Shown: positions 17,122 through 24,953 of the stretch, piece after piece
Position numbering within the stretch: position 1 is the stretch's first letter
How the letters are laid out: every line of letters starts with the position of its first letter
Assembly (NCBI GenBank): GCA_023953695.1
Contig: JAMLJG010000007.1
Span: forward strand, 47,242 to 111,241
Length of the DNA stretch: 64,000 nucleotides
DNA from: Kiritimatiellia bacterium
GTDB lineage: Bacteria; Verrucomicrobiota; Kiritimatiellia; CAIVKH01
Reading direction: 5' to 3'
Program-made: the position numbers and the translations under genes
The notes under the pieces: model-generated
The model's database searches: none
The model's input: only the letters and a program-made list of their open reading frames with translations
Told to the model about the DNA's origin: nothing

Positions 17122-17515
17122 GGGGTCACGTCTGGGCCTGTACATAACGATTGACGACGAACGAAATGATTATACAGGGAGCATGAGCAGGCTTGCGGAT
17201 AGACGTTGAAAGCGGGTGGCCCTGGCCGGATTTGGTAGAGATTGCATGGGAGGAGCTGAAAAAAGAGCCGTGGTCCGCGTTCCGGGACCGGCGCGGGGAT
17301 TGGGGCCGGGACGTGACGCTGTGGGCGGCGCGACGGCTGGGCGGGTATACACTGGCGGAACTGGCGCGGGAGGTGGGCGCGGTTGACTATACGGCGATTT
17401 ACCAGGCGTGCGCAGGCTTGAGACCCGGTCGAAGAAAGACGATAAGCTATTAAAAAAATCATGAGGCAGTATGAACGCAAACTGGCATCAATGTACAATG
17501 TCGAGACGTGACCCC
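17122..17515 (+). mobile_element. Deleted REP-associated tyrosine transposase element, copy 3
   Basis: Third copy with the same internal deletion. The left end GGGGTCACGTCTGGGCCTGT is more diverged; the right end (17491-17515) is intact. Several small indels relative to copies 1 and 2, for example ATACAGGGAGC for ATACACGGGGAGC and an altered WPDLVR region, make it the most eroded copy. Confidence 0.72.
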
Positions 17516-17557
17516 AAAGCCTTACGTCTTGGAAAGATTTCGGGCATCTGTCTTAAG

Positions 17558-17767
17558 GTGCTTATGGCAGTCATCTTGGCGAGTTGGGTTGTCGTTCTCG
17601 CGTTTGGTGCTCATCACGTTATCGCGGGCACGACTCCCTTGAGGACCGGTCATGTTGTCGGTGCCTTGATTCCGCCGCTTGCCTTTACGCTTGCGCTGTT
17701 AGCGCTTCTACGTAGGCGAGCGAAAAGCGGCAACTGTACTGGTGGTTCCCCTGCCCACAAGTGCTGA
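17558..17767 (+). CDS. Small two-helix membrane protein, unknown
   Basis: A GTG at 17558 (or the ATG at 17564) opens a 69-aa frame with two hydrophobic stretches: MAVILASWVVVLAFGAHHVI and GALIPPLAFTLALLALL. It ends RRRAKSGNCTGGSPAHKC. The frame is open further upstream into element 3, so a longer original gene may have been cut by the element. I do not recognise a family. Low-confidence gene, possibly a remnant. Confidence 0.3.
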   Translation: MLMAVILASWVVVLAFGAHHVIAGTTPLRTGHVVGALIPPLAFTLALLALLRRRAKSGNCTGGSPAHKC

Positions 17768-17886
17768 CGTACTCCAGTTCTACCCTCCGGCCCTTGCACG
17801 GCGTCGGCTTCCGGGGAGCGAGAGGGGTCAGATAGCATGAAAGGCCAAACCGCCCTACCTTCTGAGAAGGGTTTTCTGCCGGCACC

Positions 17887-17921
17887 GGTGTGGGTAGGGC
17901 GCGTTGGCCCAACGCGCCGGA
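17887..17921. repeat. 35-bp palindromic repeat, right copy
   Basis: Identical to 13039-13073 in direct orientation; stem GGCGCGTTGG (17898-17907) and CCAACGCGCC (17909-17918). Together the two copies bracket the accessory island of about 4.85 kb. Confidence 0.75.
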
Positions 17922-17962
17922 TGGAGCGAGGCGTAATGTGTGGGTTGAGCGGAGATCGTCAC

Positions 17963-17983
17963 GGCGGTTTGAGCCAAACCGCC
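17963..17983. repeat. Palindrome GGCGGTTTG-AGC-CAAACCGCC
   Basis: A 9-bp perfect stem with a 3-base loop, followed by CTACC. Its arms resemble those of the 35-bp palindrome (GGCG-GTTTG against GGCGCGTTGG), so it is probably a diverged member of the same family. Confidence 0.6.
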
Positions 17984-18128
17984 CTACCTTTCCTCGGTGG
18001 AGGCTTGAGTGGGTGGGTTTGGCGGCGCCTTGGGGCCGAGATGCCCTACCTTTCCTCGGTGGAGGCTTGAGTGGGTGGGTTTGGCGGCGCCTTGGGGCCA
18101 AGACGCCCTACCTTTCCTCGGTGAGGGT
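17981..18128. repeat. 62-bp tandem repeat, about 2.4 copies
   Basis: GCCCTACCTTTCCTCGGTG begins at 17981, 18043 and 18105, exactly 62 bp apart. The two full units differ mainly near their ends (GGCCGAGATG against GGCCAAGACG). The third unit breaks off after about 20 bp. Confidence 0.8.
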
Positions 18129-18220
18129 CGAGCGGGGTGGGTTGGGCTGGGCTACTCGCGGCGTGGGGCGGGTTTGCGGTGGTGCGTCGCCCCTTTTTTG
18201 GGGCAGGGCGCAAATCAGCG

Positions 18221-18248
18221 TTGATGGAAGGTGGGTCGTGTCTATACT
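18221..18248 (+). promoter_or_regulatory. Predicted promoter of cysS
   Basis: TTGATG (18221-18226), a 16-bp spacer and TATACT (18243-18248). The ATG lies ten bases after the -10 element, so the leader would be only a few bases long and no Shine-Dalgarno sequence can fit. Confidence 0.45.
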
Positions 18249-18258
18249 CGCGAGTTCC

Positions 18259-19656
18259 ATGGCTCTGCAATTCTACAACACGATGTCGCGCTCGCTGGAG
18301 GAGTTTCGCCCGATGGAGGCGGGGCGGGTGCGGATGTATACGTGCGGGCCGACGGTGTATAACCGGGCGCACATTGGGAACTTTCGAGCGTATGTGTTCG
18401 AGGATTTGTTGAGGCGCCATTTGAAGGCGTCGGGGTATGCGCTGACGCATGTGATGAATCTGACGGATGTGGACGACAAGACGATTCGCACTTCGCTGGC
18501 GGAGGGGCTGCCGCTGAAGGATTTCACGAAGCGCTACATTGATGGGTTCTTTGAGGATATTGCGGCGCTGAATATCGAGCGGGCGGAGCACTATCCGGCG
18601 GCGACGGATTATATCCCGGAGATGATTGAGCTGATTCAGGCGCTGCTGGACAAGGGAGTGGCGTATGCGTCGGAGGACGGCTCGATCTATTTCAGTATAG
18701 AAAAGTTTCCGGAGTATGGCCGGTTGGCGCATTTGGATCGGGCGGGGTTGCGGCCGGGGGCGCGCGTTGCGCAGGATGAGTTTGAGAAAGAGGATGCGGC
18801 GGATTTCGCGCTGTGGAAGGCGTGGAGCGAAAAGGATGGGGACGTGGCGTGGGATGCGCCGTGGGGCCGAGGGCGGCCGGGCTGGCATATTGAGTGTTCG
18901 GCGATGAGTATGAAGTACTTGGGGCCGAGTTTCGACATTCATTGCGGTGGGGTGGACAACATTTTCCCTCATCACGAGTGCGAGATCGCGCAGAGCGAAT
19001 CGGCGACGGGGAAGCCGTTTGTACGATATTGGCTGCACTGCGCGCACTTGGTGGTGGATGGGAAGAAGATGTCGAAGTCGCTCGGCAATTTCTTCACGTT
19101 GGGCGATTTGCTGGGCGAGGGATTTTCGGGGAGAGAGATTCGGTATCAGTTGTTGGCGACGCATTATCGGCAGACGCTGAACTTCACGCGCGAGGGGTTG
19201 TTGGCGGCGCGCGCGGCACTGGCGCGGGTGGATGAGTTTTCGGATCGGTTGCGCCAGCGCGCGGGGAGCGTTGTCGCGGGGGAAAGGCCCGAGTGGGCGT
19301 CGGCGGGGCTGGCGGCATTTCGCGCCGCGATGGACCACGATTTGAATGTTTCGGAAGGGCTTGCGGCGCTCTTCGATATGTTGCGGGCGGGGAACAAGGG
19401 GTTGGATGGCGGGGAGATTTCTCCGGCGGGCGCAGCAGCGGCGCTGAGCGTGTTGGCGGAGTTGGACAACGTTTTGGGTGTGTTGAAGCCCGCGGGTGTG
19501 GAAGCGGACGCGGATGTGTTGGCGTTGGTCGAGCAGCGCCAGGCGGCGCGCGCGGCGAAGCAGTGGGCGGAGTCGGATCGGCTTCGGGACGAAATCGCGA
19601 GCCGCGGCTGGCTGGTGCAGGACTCGGCGCAGGGACCGAAGTTGAGAAGGAAATAG
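18259..19656 (+). CDS. cysS: Cysteinyl-tRNA synthetase
   Basis: Class I synthetase charging tRNA-Cys; 465 aa from the ATG at 18259 (MALQFYNTMSRSLEEF). The open frame continues upstream through repeats and is not coding there. CGPTVYNRAHIGNFRAY combines the zinc Cys and the HIGH-type motif. The other zinc ligands are in GWHIECSAMS and FPHHECEIAQSE. KMSKSLGN is the KMSKS loop. The DALR anticodon-recognition domain and a C-terminal tail with WAESDRLRDEIASRGW follow. tmk starts six bases after the stop, so cysS-tmk-holB form an operon. Confidence 0.96.
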   Translation: MALQFYNTMSRSLEEFRPMEAGRVRMYTCGPTVYNRAHIGNFRAYVFEDLLRRHLKASGYALTHVMNLTDVDDKTIRTSLAEGLPLKDFTKRYIDGFFEDIAALNIERAEHYPAATDYIPEMIELIQALLDKGVAYASEDGSIYFSIEKFPEYGRLAHLDRAGLRPGARVAQDEFEKEDAADFALWKAWSEKDGDVAWDAPWGRGRPGWHIECSAMSMKYLGPSFDIHCGGVDNIFPHHECEIAQSESATGKPFVRYWLHCAHLVVDGKKMSKSLGNFFTLGDLLGEGFSGREIRYQLLATHYRQTLNFTREGLLAARAALARVDEFSDRLRQRAGSVVAGERPEWASAGLAAFRAAMDHDLNVSEGLAALFDMLRAGNKGLDGGEISPAGAAAALSVLAELDNVLGVLKPAGVEADADVLALVEQRQAARAAKQWAESDRLRDEIASRGWLVQDSAQGPKLRRK

Positions 19657-19662
19657 ATTTTC

Positions 19663-20304
19663 ATGCGAGCGGGACGCTTTATTACGTTTGAAGGACCAGA
19701 GGGCGGCGGCAAGACGACGCAGGCGAAGCGATTGTTGACCCGTTTGCGCGATGCGGGGCGCGACGTGTTGTACACGCGCGAACCGGGGGGGACGCCGACG
19801 GGCGAGGCGATTCGCGAGATTTTGCAGCACGACAAGGCGGGGGAGCCGCTCTGTGATCAGACGGAGGTCTTTCTCTTTGCCGCCAGTCGAGCGCAGTTGG
19901 TGCGCCGCGTGATTTTGCCCGCGTTGGAGCGTGGCACGGTGGTGGTGTGCGATCGGTTTGCCGATTCGACGACGGCCTATCAGGGCTATGGTCGAGGGTT
20001 TTCGGTGGAGCAGATGTTGGCGATCAATGCGTTCGCGATTGATGGGGCGGAGCCGGATGTAACGCTGTTGCTCGACTTGCCGATCCGCATGGGTTTTGAG
20101 CGCGTGGAGGGGCGTCAGCGCCAGTTGTTCGAGGATGTGGACCGAATTGAACGCGAGGCTCGGGAGTTTCACGAGCGCGTGCGGAACGGCTATTTGGAAT
20201 TGGCCACACGCTGGCCCACCCGGTTTCGCACGATTGATGCGACACGTACGCCGGATGAAGTTGAACAAACGGTCTGGGAGATTGTGCAGGGTGTCCTTGC
20301 CTGA
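19663..20304 (+). CDS. tmk: Thymidylate kinase
   Basis: Phosphorylates dTMP to dTDP; 213 aa. The P-loop FEGPEGGGKTTQAKRL is at about residues 9-24. TREPGGTPTGEAIRE is the substrate-binding DRX/EPGGT region. VVCDRFADSTTAYQGYGR is the DRY-type motif that binds dTMP. The LID segment near GFERVEGRQRQLFEDVD lacks extra basic residues of the type II LID. The last 14 bases overlap holB, so the two are translationally coupled, as in many bacteria. Confidence 0.95.
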   Translation: MRAGRFITFEGPEGGGKTTQAKRLLTRLRDAGRDVLYTREPGGTPTGEAIREILQHDKAGEPLCDQTEVFLFAASRAQLVRRVILPALERGTVVVCDRFADSTTAYQGYGRGFSVEQMLAINAFAIDGAEPDVTLLLDLPIRMGFERVEGRQRQLFEDVDRIEREAREFHERVRNGYLELATRWPTRFRTIDATRTPDEVEQTVWEIVQGVLA

Positions 20305-21328
20305 TCACACGGCGATGTTGGATTCGCTGCGCCGCGCTGTTGATGCGGAGCGATTGGCGCATTCCTTTTTGATACTCGGATCGCCAAGGGGGGGCGCGCG
20401 CGATTTGGCGTTGGCACTGGCGCAGATGTTGTACTGCACGGAGGGTGAGAAGCCCTGCGGGATCTGCGCGGGATGTCGGCAGGTGGCGGGCCGCATGCAT
20501 CCGGATGTGTACTGGTTGGAGCCGGAGAAGAAGAGCCGCATCATTCCGGTCGGCGATGCGAACAATCGGACGAAAGATCCGGGGATTCGATTTCGGCTCC
20601 TGGAGCCTCTGTCTCAGACAGCGTATGCGGGGGGATGGAAGGTCGGCATCATTTTGTGGGCAGACCGAATGCGCGAGCAGGCAGCCAATGCGCTGCTCAA
20701 AACCCTGGAAGAACCTCCGCGGAAGACGCTGCTGATTTTGGTGACTGACGAGCCGCAGAACTTGCTGCCGACGATTGTATCGCGATGTCAGCGTTTGAAC
20801 GTGGGCGAGCGAGAGCGTCCGCCGGATACGGCGTGGATGCCGGAATTGGAGACGTGGCTGGCGGAGTCGAGCGCGCGGGGGCCTTTGACATCGCTCGTGC
20901 GGGCGGTGCGACTGAAAGAGTTGCTGGAGCGCATCAAGGCCGGTTTAGACGCAGAAGAACTCGAGGATGAAGAGGGGGAGGACTCTGAGGGGAGCGGATC
21001 GCGAGCGGCGCCACTGAGCGAAAGCGATGAATGGGTCGAAAAGGAGGTTCGCGAGGCACGGGTTCAGACTCGACTGAACCAAGAGCGTGTGGACGTGTTG
21101 CGAGCGATCCAGTATTGGCAGCGCGATTTGCTTGCCTGTCGTTTGGGCGCTGATGCCTCATCGTTCTATTATCCGGCCTCTCATGCGATTTTGACGGCGC
21201 AGGCGGCGGGGACGGAGTTGGGCGCATTGCAGGCGCGTATTCGGGCGGTGGAACAGGCGCGTCAACGATTTGACAACAATTTGAACGATCTTTTGGTGCT
21301 GGAGTCGCTCGTTCAGTCTGGAATATAG
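20291..21328 (+). CDS. holB: DNA polymerase III delta-prime-like subunit
   Basis: Clamp-loader AAA+ subunit, 345 aa. I chose the GTG at 20291 inside the tmk end (VSLPDHTAMLDSL); a longer frame starts at 20096 but runs through tmk. The zinc module GEKPCGICAGCRQVAGRMHPD is typical of delta-prime and gamma/tau. The sensor/SRC region is EEPPRKTLLILVTDEPQNLL followed by PTIVSRCQRL. There is no standard Walker A (LGSPRGGARDLA instead of GxxGxGKT), as expected for a non-ATPase delta-prime. An acidic insertion (EELEDEEGEDSEGSGS) and a helical C-terminus follow. Confidence 0.88.
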   Translation: MSLPDHTAMLDSLRRAVDAERLAHSFLILGSPRGGARDLALALAQMLYCTEGEKPCGICAGCRQVAGRMHPDVYWLEPEKKSRIIPVGDANNRTKDPGIRFRLLEPLSQTAYAGGWKVGIILWADRMREQAANALLKTLEEPPRKTLLILVTDEPQNLLPTIVSRCQRLNVGERERPPDTAWMPELETWLAESSARGPLTSLVRAVRLKELLERIKAGLDAEELEDEEGEDSEGSGSRAAPLSESDEWVEKEVREARVQTRLNQERVDVLRAIQYWQRDLLACRLGADASSFYYPASHAILTAQAAGTELGALQARIRAVEQARQRFDNNLNDLLVLESLVQSGI

Positions 21329-21458
21329 GTGGGAAGCGAGCTGGGCAAAAAATCTGCCTCCTTCGTGGACAAAAAGGGGGGGAGGTTGCTAGAGTGCTGA
21401 AGTTCGCGGGACCGAGTTGTCGAAGGAAATGGGTATTCGCGAACGTGGAGGTTGTCCG

Positions 21459-21923
21459 ATGGACATCAAAGAAATTAAGCGCATTGTCGAGCTGATGAAG
21501 GAAAACGAACTTTCAGAGTTCGAGATGGCCGACAAAGATTTTCGTATTTCCGTGAAACGGAAAATTGCCGGCGGCGAACCGCAGGTGCTGTTGGCTGCCG
21601 CGGCCCCGCAGGCTGCGGCTCCGCAGGTTGCGGCTGCATCGGCCGCCGCACCGGCGGCTGCTCCCGCTCCGGCGCCGAGCAATCTCGTTGAGATCAAATC
21701 CCCGATGGTGGGGACGTTCTACCGCGCGGGTTCGCCTGAGGCCGAGCCGTTTGTGGCGCTAGGCAAGGAAATTGATGACGAGTCAGTTGTCTGCATCGTC
21801 GAGGCGATGAAGGTGATGAACGAAATCAAAGCCGAGATGAAGGGCGTGATTCGGAAAGTATTGGTGGAGAACGCGACCTCGGTCGAGTTTGGTCAGCCGT
21901 TGTTTTTGGTGGAGCCGCGCTAG
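21459..21923 (+). CDS. accB: Biotin carboxyl carrier protein of acetyl-CoA carboxylase
   Basis: Carries the biotin used in malonyl-CoA synthesis; 154 aa. The ATG at 21459 has GGAGG eight bases upstream. The N-terminal helical part (MDIKEIKRIVELMKENELSE) is joined by an Ala/Pro-rich linker to the biotinyl domain. The lysine to be biotinylated is Lys118 in IVEAMKVMNEIKAEM. It starts the run accB-accC-asp23-amaP; accC begins nine bases after the stop. The 130 bp before it include a G-rich stretch but no promoter I would vouch for. Confidence 0.95.
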   Translation: MDIKEIKRIVELMKENELSEFEMADKDFRISVKRKIAGGEPQVLLAAAAPQAAAPQVAAASAAAPAAAPAPAPSNLVEIKSPMVGTFYRAGSPEAEPFVALGKEIDDESVVCIVEAMKVMNEIKAEMKGVIRKVLVENATSVEFGQPLFLVEPR

Positions 21924-21932
21924 TCAATCGCT

Positions 21933-23297
21933 ATGTTTGATCGCATCCTTATCGCCAATCGCGGCGAAATTGCCGTCCGCATCATCCGGGCTTGCCGGGA
22001 GATGGGTATTAAAGCGGTGGCGGTCTATTCGACGGCCGACGCAAAGTCCATGCATGTTCAGATGGCCGACGAGGCCATTTGCATCGGGCCACCGGCCGCG
22101 AAAGACAGCTATCTGAAAATTGCGAACATCATCAGCGCGGCCGAAGTCGCCGATGTGGACGCGATTCATCCGGGCTACGGATTTCTGGCGGAGAACCCGC
22201 ATTTCGCGGAAATCTGCAAAAACTGCAACATCACCTTCATTGGTCCATCGCCGCAGGCGATACGGATGATGGGTAACAAGTCTATTGCCCGCGAGACCAT
22301 GAAAAAGGCGGGTGTGCCGATTTCGCCGGGCAGCGAGGGTGTCGTCAAGACCAAGGAAGAGGCCGTCAGAATCGCGCAAAAAATCGGATATCCCGTGCTG
22401 ATCAAGGCGGTTGCTGGCGGAGGCGGGAAGGGCATGCGCGTTGCGCGCAACGATGTGAGCATGGCGCAGGGCTTCATGATGGCGAGTTCGGAGGCGGAGC
22501 GCGCTTTTTCGAATCCCGAAGTCTACATCGAGAAATTTGTGGATCAGGCGCGCCATATTGAGGTGCAGGTGATTGCAGACAGCCACGGCAACGCATGTCA
22601 TCTGTTAGAGCGCGATTGTTCGATCCAGCGTCGCCACCAGAAGCTGGTGGAAGAAGCGCTCTCGCCGGTCATTGATGACGAGTTGCGGAAGAAGTTGGGC
22701 AAGGCCGCGCTCCGCGCTGTTGAGGCTGTTGGCTATCAGAACGCGGGAACCATCGAATTTCTGTATGACCAGCAGGCGCGCGAGTTCTATTTCATGGAAA
22801 TGAACACTCGCATACAGGTGGAGCATCCCGTGACGGAGCAGGTCACAGGTGTAGACCTGATCAGGGAGCAGCTCCGGGTGGCTGCGGGCGAAAAGCTCTC
22901 CTTCTCTCAAAAAGATATTAGAGCGACGGGGCACGCTATCGAGTTCCGTGTCAACGCGGAAAACCCGGCGCGCGACTTTGCTCCTTCGCCGGGCAAGGTG
23001 CAGTTTGTGCATATGCCGGGTGGCATTGGCGTGCGAGTGGATTCACATGTGTACAACGGCTATGACATTTCTCCGCACTACGACAGCATGATTGCCAAGC
23101 TGATTGTTACCGGGCCGGATCGCCCCACGGCGATCAGTCGCATGAGTCGCGCGCTTTCCGAATTCATGATTGAGGGTGTGTCCACCACGGTGCCCATGGG
23201 GCAGGCGCTTATGGCGGATGCCCGCTTTCAGCGCGGTGAATACACAACGACCTTCTTGGAAGGATTTATGAAAGAAGGGATTCTCTACAATCAGTAG
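21933..23297 (+). CDS. accC: Biotin carboxylase subunit of acetyl-CoA carboxylase
   Basis: ATP-grasp enzyme that carboxylates biotin on AccB; 454 aa. The N-terminal domain starts [23 protein letters not shown]-binding glycine loop is [15 protein letters not shown]. The catalytic and metal region is [20 protein letters not shown], and the C-terminal domain ends near [17 protein letters not shown]. All key residues of the family are visible. Carboxyltransferase subunits are not in the window. Confidence 0.97.
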   Translation: MFDRILIANRGEIAVRIIRACREMGIKAVAVYSTADAKSMHVQMADEAICIGPPAAKDSYLKIANIISAAEVADVDAIHPGYGFLAENPHFAEICKNCNITFIGPSPQAIRMMGNKSIARETMKKAGVPISPGSEGVVKTKEEAVRIAQKIGYPVLIKAVAGGGGKGMRVARNDVSMAQGFMMASSEAERAFSNPEVYIEKFVDQARHIEVQVIADSHGNACHLLERDCSIQRRHQKLVEEALSPVIDDELRKKLGKAALRAVEAVGYQNAGTIEFLYDQQAREFYFMEMNTRIQVEHPVTEQVTGVDLIREQLRVAAGEKLSFSQKDIRATGHAIEFRVNAENPARDFAPSPGKVQFVHMPGGIGVRVDSHVYNGYDISPHYDSMIAKLIVTGPDRPTAISRMSRALSEFMIEGVSTTVPMGQALMADARFQRGEYTTTFLEGFMKEGILYNQ

Positions 23298-23314
23298 AGC
23301 GGCAGGAGTGCGCC

Positions 23315-23776
23315 ATGAAAGATTCGAACCCCCGTCAACAGGACAGCGAGGCGGAAGTCCATTTGGAGCATCCGGAGATCTCGGCCGAGTTGGTTGAGAA
23401 TTCCAATGAGCTTGGCACGGTGCAGATCCACAATGGCGTGATCGCGGCGATTACCCGCGTGGCCGCCCTCAAGGTGCCGGGCGTGGTTGAATTTTCGGGC
23501 GGTCTGGTGGATGGCCTCGCCGGGATGATTGGCAAGAAGAGTGGCGATCGCGGGATTCGAGTTGAGTTCGACGACGCGGCGGTTGCGATTGAAGTGAATG
23601 TGGTGCTGGCTTTCGGTGTTCGGATTCCGCATGTGGCCTGGCAGATTCAGACGGAAGTTCGCAAGGCGGTTGAGCAAATGACGGGCAAACCTGTGAAGGC
23701 CGTCAATGTGATTGTTCAGAGCGTGCGCATTTCATCGGGGACTCCGCCGACGGAAGCGGAGGAGTTGGCACCTTGA
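23315..23776 (+). CDS. Asp23/Gls24 family envelope stress protein (DUF322)
   Basis: 153-aa protein of the Asp23/YqhY family. The diagnostic stretch runs from LGTVQIHNGVIAAITRVAA to KVPGVVEFSGG, continuing to VAIEVNVVLAFGVRIPHVAW and VKAVNVIVQSVRI. In Firmicutes yqhY also follows accB-accC and influences fatty-acid synthesis, and Asp23 is tethered to the membrane by AmaP. The same order is seen here, with an AmaP-like gene overlapping the stop. The role in this organism is inferred from that context. Confidence 0.88.
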   Translation: MKDSNPRQQDSEAEVHLEHPEISAELVENSNELGTVQIHNGVIAAITRVAALKVPGVVEFSGGLVDGLAGMIGKKSGDRGIRVEFDDAAVAIEVNVVLAFGVRIPHVAWQIQTEVRKAVEQMTGKPVKAVNVIVQSVRISSGTPPTEAEELAP

Positions 23777-24336
23777 AGACGTTTCACTTTTTGATCGGTT
23801 TGATATTGGGCGTTGCCATCCTCGCGGGTGTGTTTTTTGTTGTCTCCACAGCCTTTCAGGGCGATGCCGCATGGGCGGCGAGTCTGGAAATGGCGAAGAG
23901 TCATAAGATGTATGCGGTGTTTGGCGGGTTGGCGCTGGTCCTCTTGGTGCTGTTGTTTGCGCTGACCAGTTTCCGGCTACCCGAGAAGAGTCAATATATT
24001 GCGTATGATATTGAGGGCAGCTCGGTCAGCATCAGTCTGCGGGCCGTGCAGGATTTTGTTGCGCGTCTCTCTGGAGAGTTCGCCGCTGTGCAAGAACTGA
24101 AGCCGGTGATTCGCGTTCACAACGGGAGCGCGGATGTTCAGCTCGATGTGAAGATTCGTGCAGGCGCGCAGATTCCTGAGCTTTGTCGAATGCTTCAAGA
24201 TCGCGCGCGCGCAACGCTGCGCGAGAAGGTGGGTCTTTCCGACGTGCGAGAGGTTCGCGTGCGCGTGCAGGAAATTGTCGGCGCTGCATCTTCGGAGACC
24301 TTGGCCGGAGAAAAATCGGACACCTTCATGGCCTAG
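23773..24336 (+). CDS. AmaP-like membrane anchor for Asp23-family protein
   Basis: 187-aa protein with two N-terminal membrane helices (HFLIGLILGVAILAGVFFVV and VFGGLALVLLVLLFALTSF), then a soluble alkaline-shock-like domain (ISLRAVQDFVARLSGEFAAV, VQLDVKIRAGAQIPELC, VREVRVRVQEIVG). This layout matches AmaP, which anchors Asp23 near the membrane. The TTG start overlaps the preceding stop by four bases (TTGA), so translation is coupled. The first residues, MKTFHFLIG, fit a membrane start. Confidence 0.8.
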   Translation: MKTFHFLIGLILGVAILAGVFFVVSTAFQGDAAWAASLEMAKSHKMYAVFGGLALVLLVLLFALTSFRLPEKSQYIAYDIEGSSVSISLRAVQDFVARLSGEFAAVQELKPVIRVHNGSADVQLDVKIRAGAQIPELCRMLQDRARATLREKVGLSDVREVRVRVQEIVGAASSETLAGEKSDTFMA

Positions 24337-24380
24337 GCTTCTGCAACGGAAGATGGGACTGCATCACTGAGTTTCGCCGT

Positions 24381-24953
24381 ATGAATTGGGATCAATTTGC
24401 CGCTGAACACCTGACCGTGTTGGATCAGGTCATTAATGAATTGCGCCCGCGCGTTGAGGAAACCGCGGAGATTCTCGCGCAGTGTGTGAAGCAGGGCGGA
24501 AAGGTTCTCTTTTGCGGGAATGGGGGGAGTGCCGCAGACGCCCAGCACATCGCGGCTGAACTGGTGAACCGCTTTCTAATCAATCGAAAGCCCTATGCCG
24601 GGCTCGCATTGACAACGGACACTTCGATCCTCACGGCCGTGGGGAATGATTTCAGTTTTGAGCAAGTCTTTGAAAAGCAGGTGCAGGCGTATGGCCGCGG
24701 GGGCGATGTCTTGGTCGCCATTTCGACCAGCGGCAAGGCGCGCAATGTGCTGCGCGCGGTGCAGGCGGCCCGCGAGTTGGGAATTAAGACAATTGGACTG
24801 ACGGGGGGGGCGGGCGGTGAGTTGCTGCCTCTCGTGGATTTGTGTCTATGCGTTTCTTGCACGCGGCATACGCCGCGAATCCAAGAGGGACACATGATGA
24901 TTTTTCACGCGTTTTGTGAGTTGTTGGAAGAAAAGTTGGAGTCTGTCGAATGA
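24381..24953 (+). CDS. gmhA: Phosphoheptose isomerase / SIS-domain protein
   Basis: SIS-domain isomerase, 190 aa, similar to GmhA, which turns sedoheptulose 7-phosphate into heptose 7-phosphate for lipopolysaccharide. The ATG at 24381 gives MNWDQFAAEHLTVL; the upstream frame overlaps the AmaP-like gene. Motifs are LFCGNGGSAADAQHIAAELV, LTTDTSILTAVGNDFSFEQV and VAISTSGKARNVLRAVQAA, with IQEGHMMIFHAFCELLE at the end carrying the His/Glu used in catalysis. A G8 run lies at 24803-24810. It overlaps the sugar-kinase gene by four bases. Confidence 0.88.
   Translation: MNWDQFAAEHLTVLDQVINELRPRVEETAEILAQCVKQGGKVLFCGNGGSAADAQHIAAELVNRFLINRKPYAGLALTTDTSILTAVGNDFSFEQVFEKQVQAYGRGGDVLVAISTSGKARNVLRAVQAARELGIKTIGLTGGAGGELLPLVDLCLCVSCTRHTPRIQEGHMMIFHAFCELLEEKLESVE

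Larger units (their letters stand above)
17768..18258. other. Repeat-rich intergenic region before cysS
   Basis: No gene supported. From left to right it holds a half-site GGCCAAACCGCCCTACCTT (17843-17861), the 35-bp palindrome (17887-17921), a second palindrome (17963-17983), a 62-bp tandem repeat (17981-18128) and the cysS promoter. Open frames running through it are repeat-driven. Confidence 0.6.

Noticed and set aside
14650..18128. Possible CRISPR array
   Set aside because: The repeated units are about 395 bp or 62 bp with irregular gaps, have transposase coding content or palindromes, and there are no short uniform repeats with unique spacers or cas genes.
18046..20268. Minus-strand open frame of 740 codons
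   Set aside because: Runs antisense through cysS and tmk and the 62-bp repeats. Composition is Arg/His/Pro-rich without motifs, while both plus-strand genes have all family signatures.
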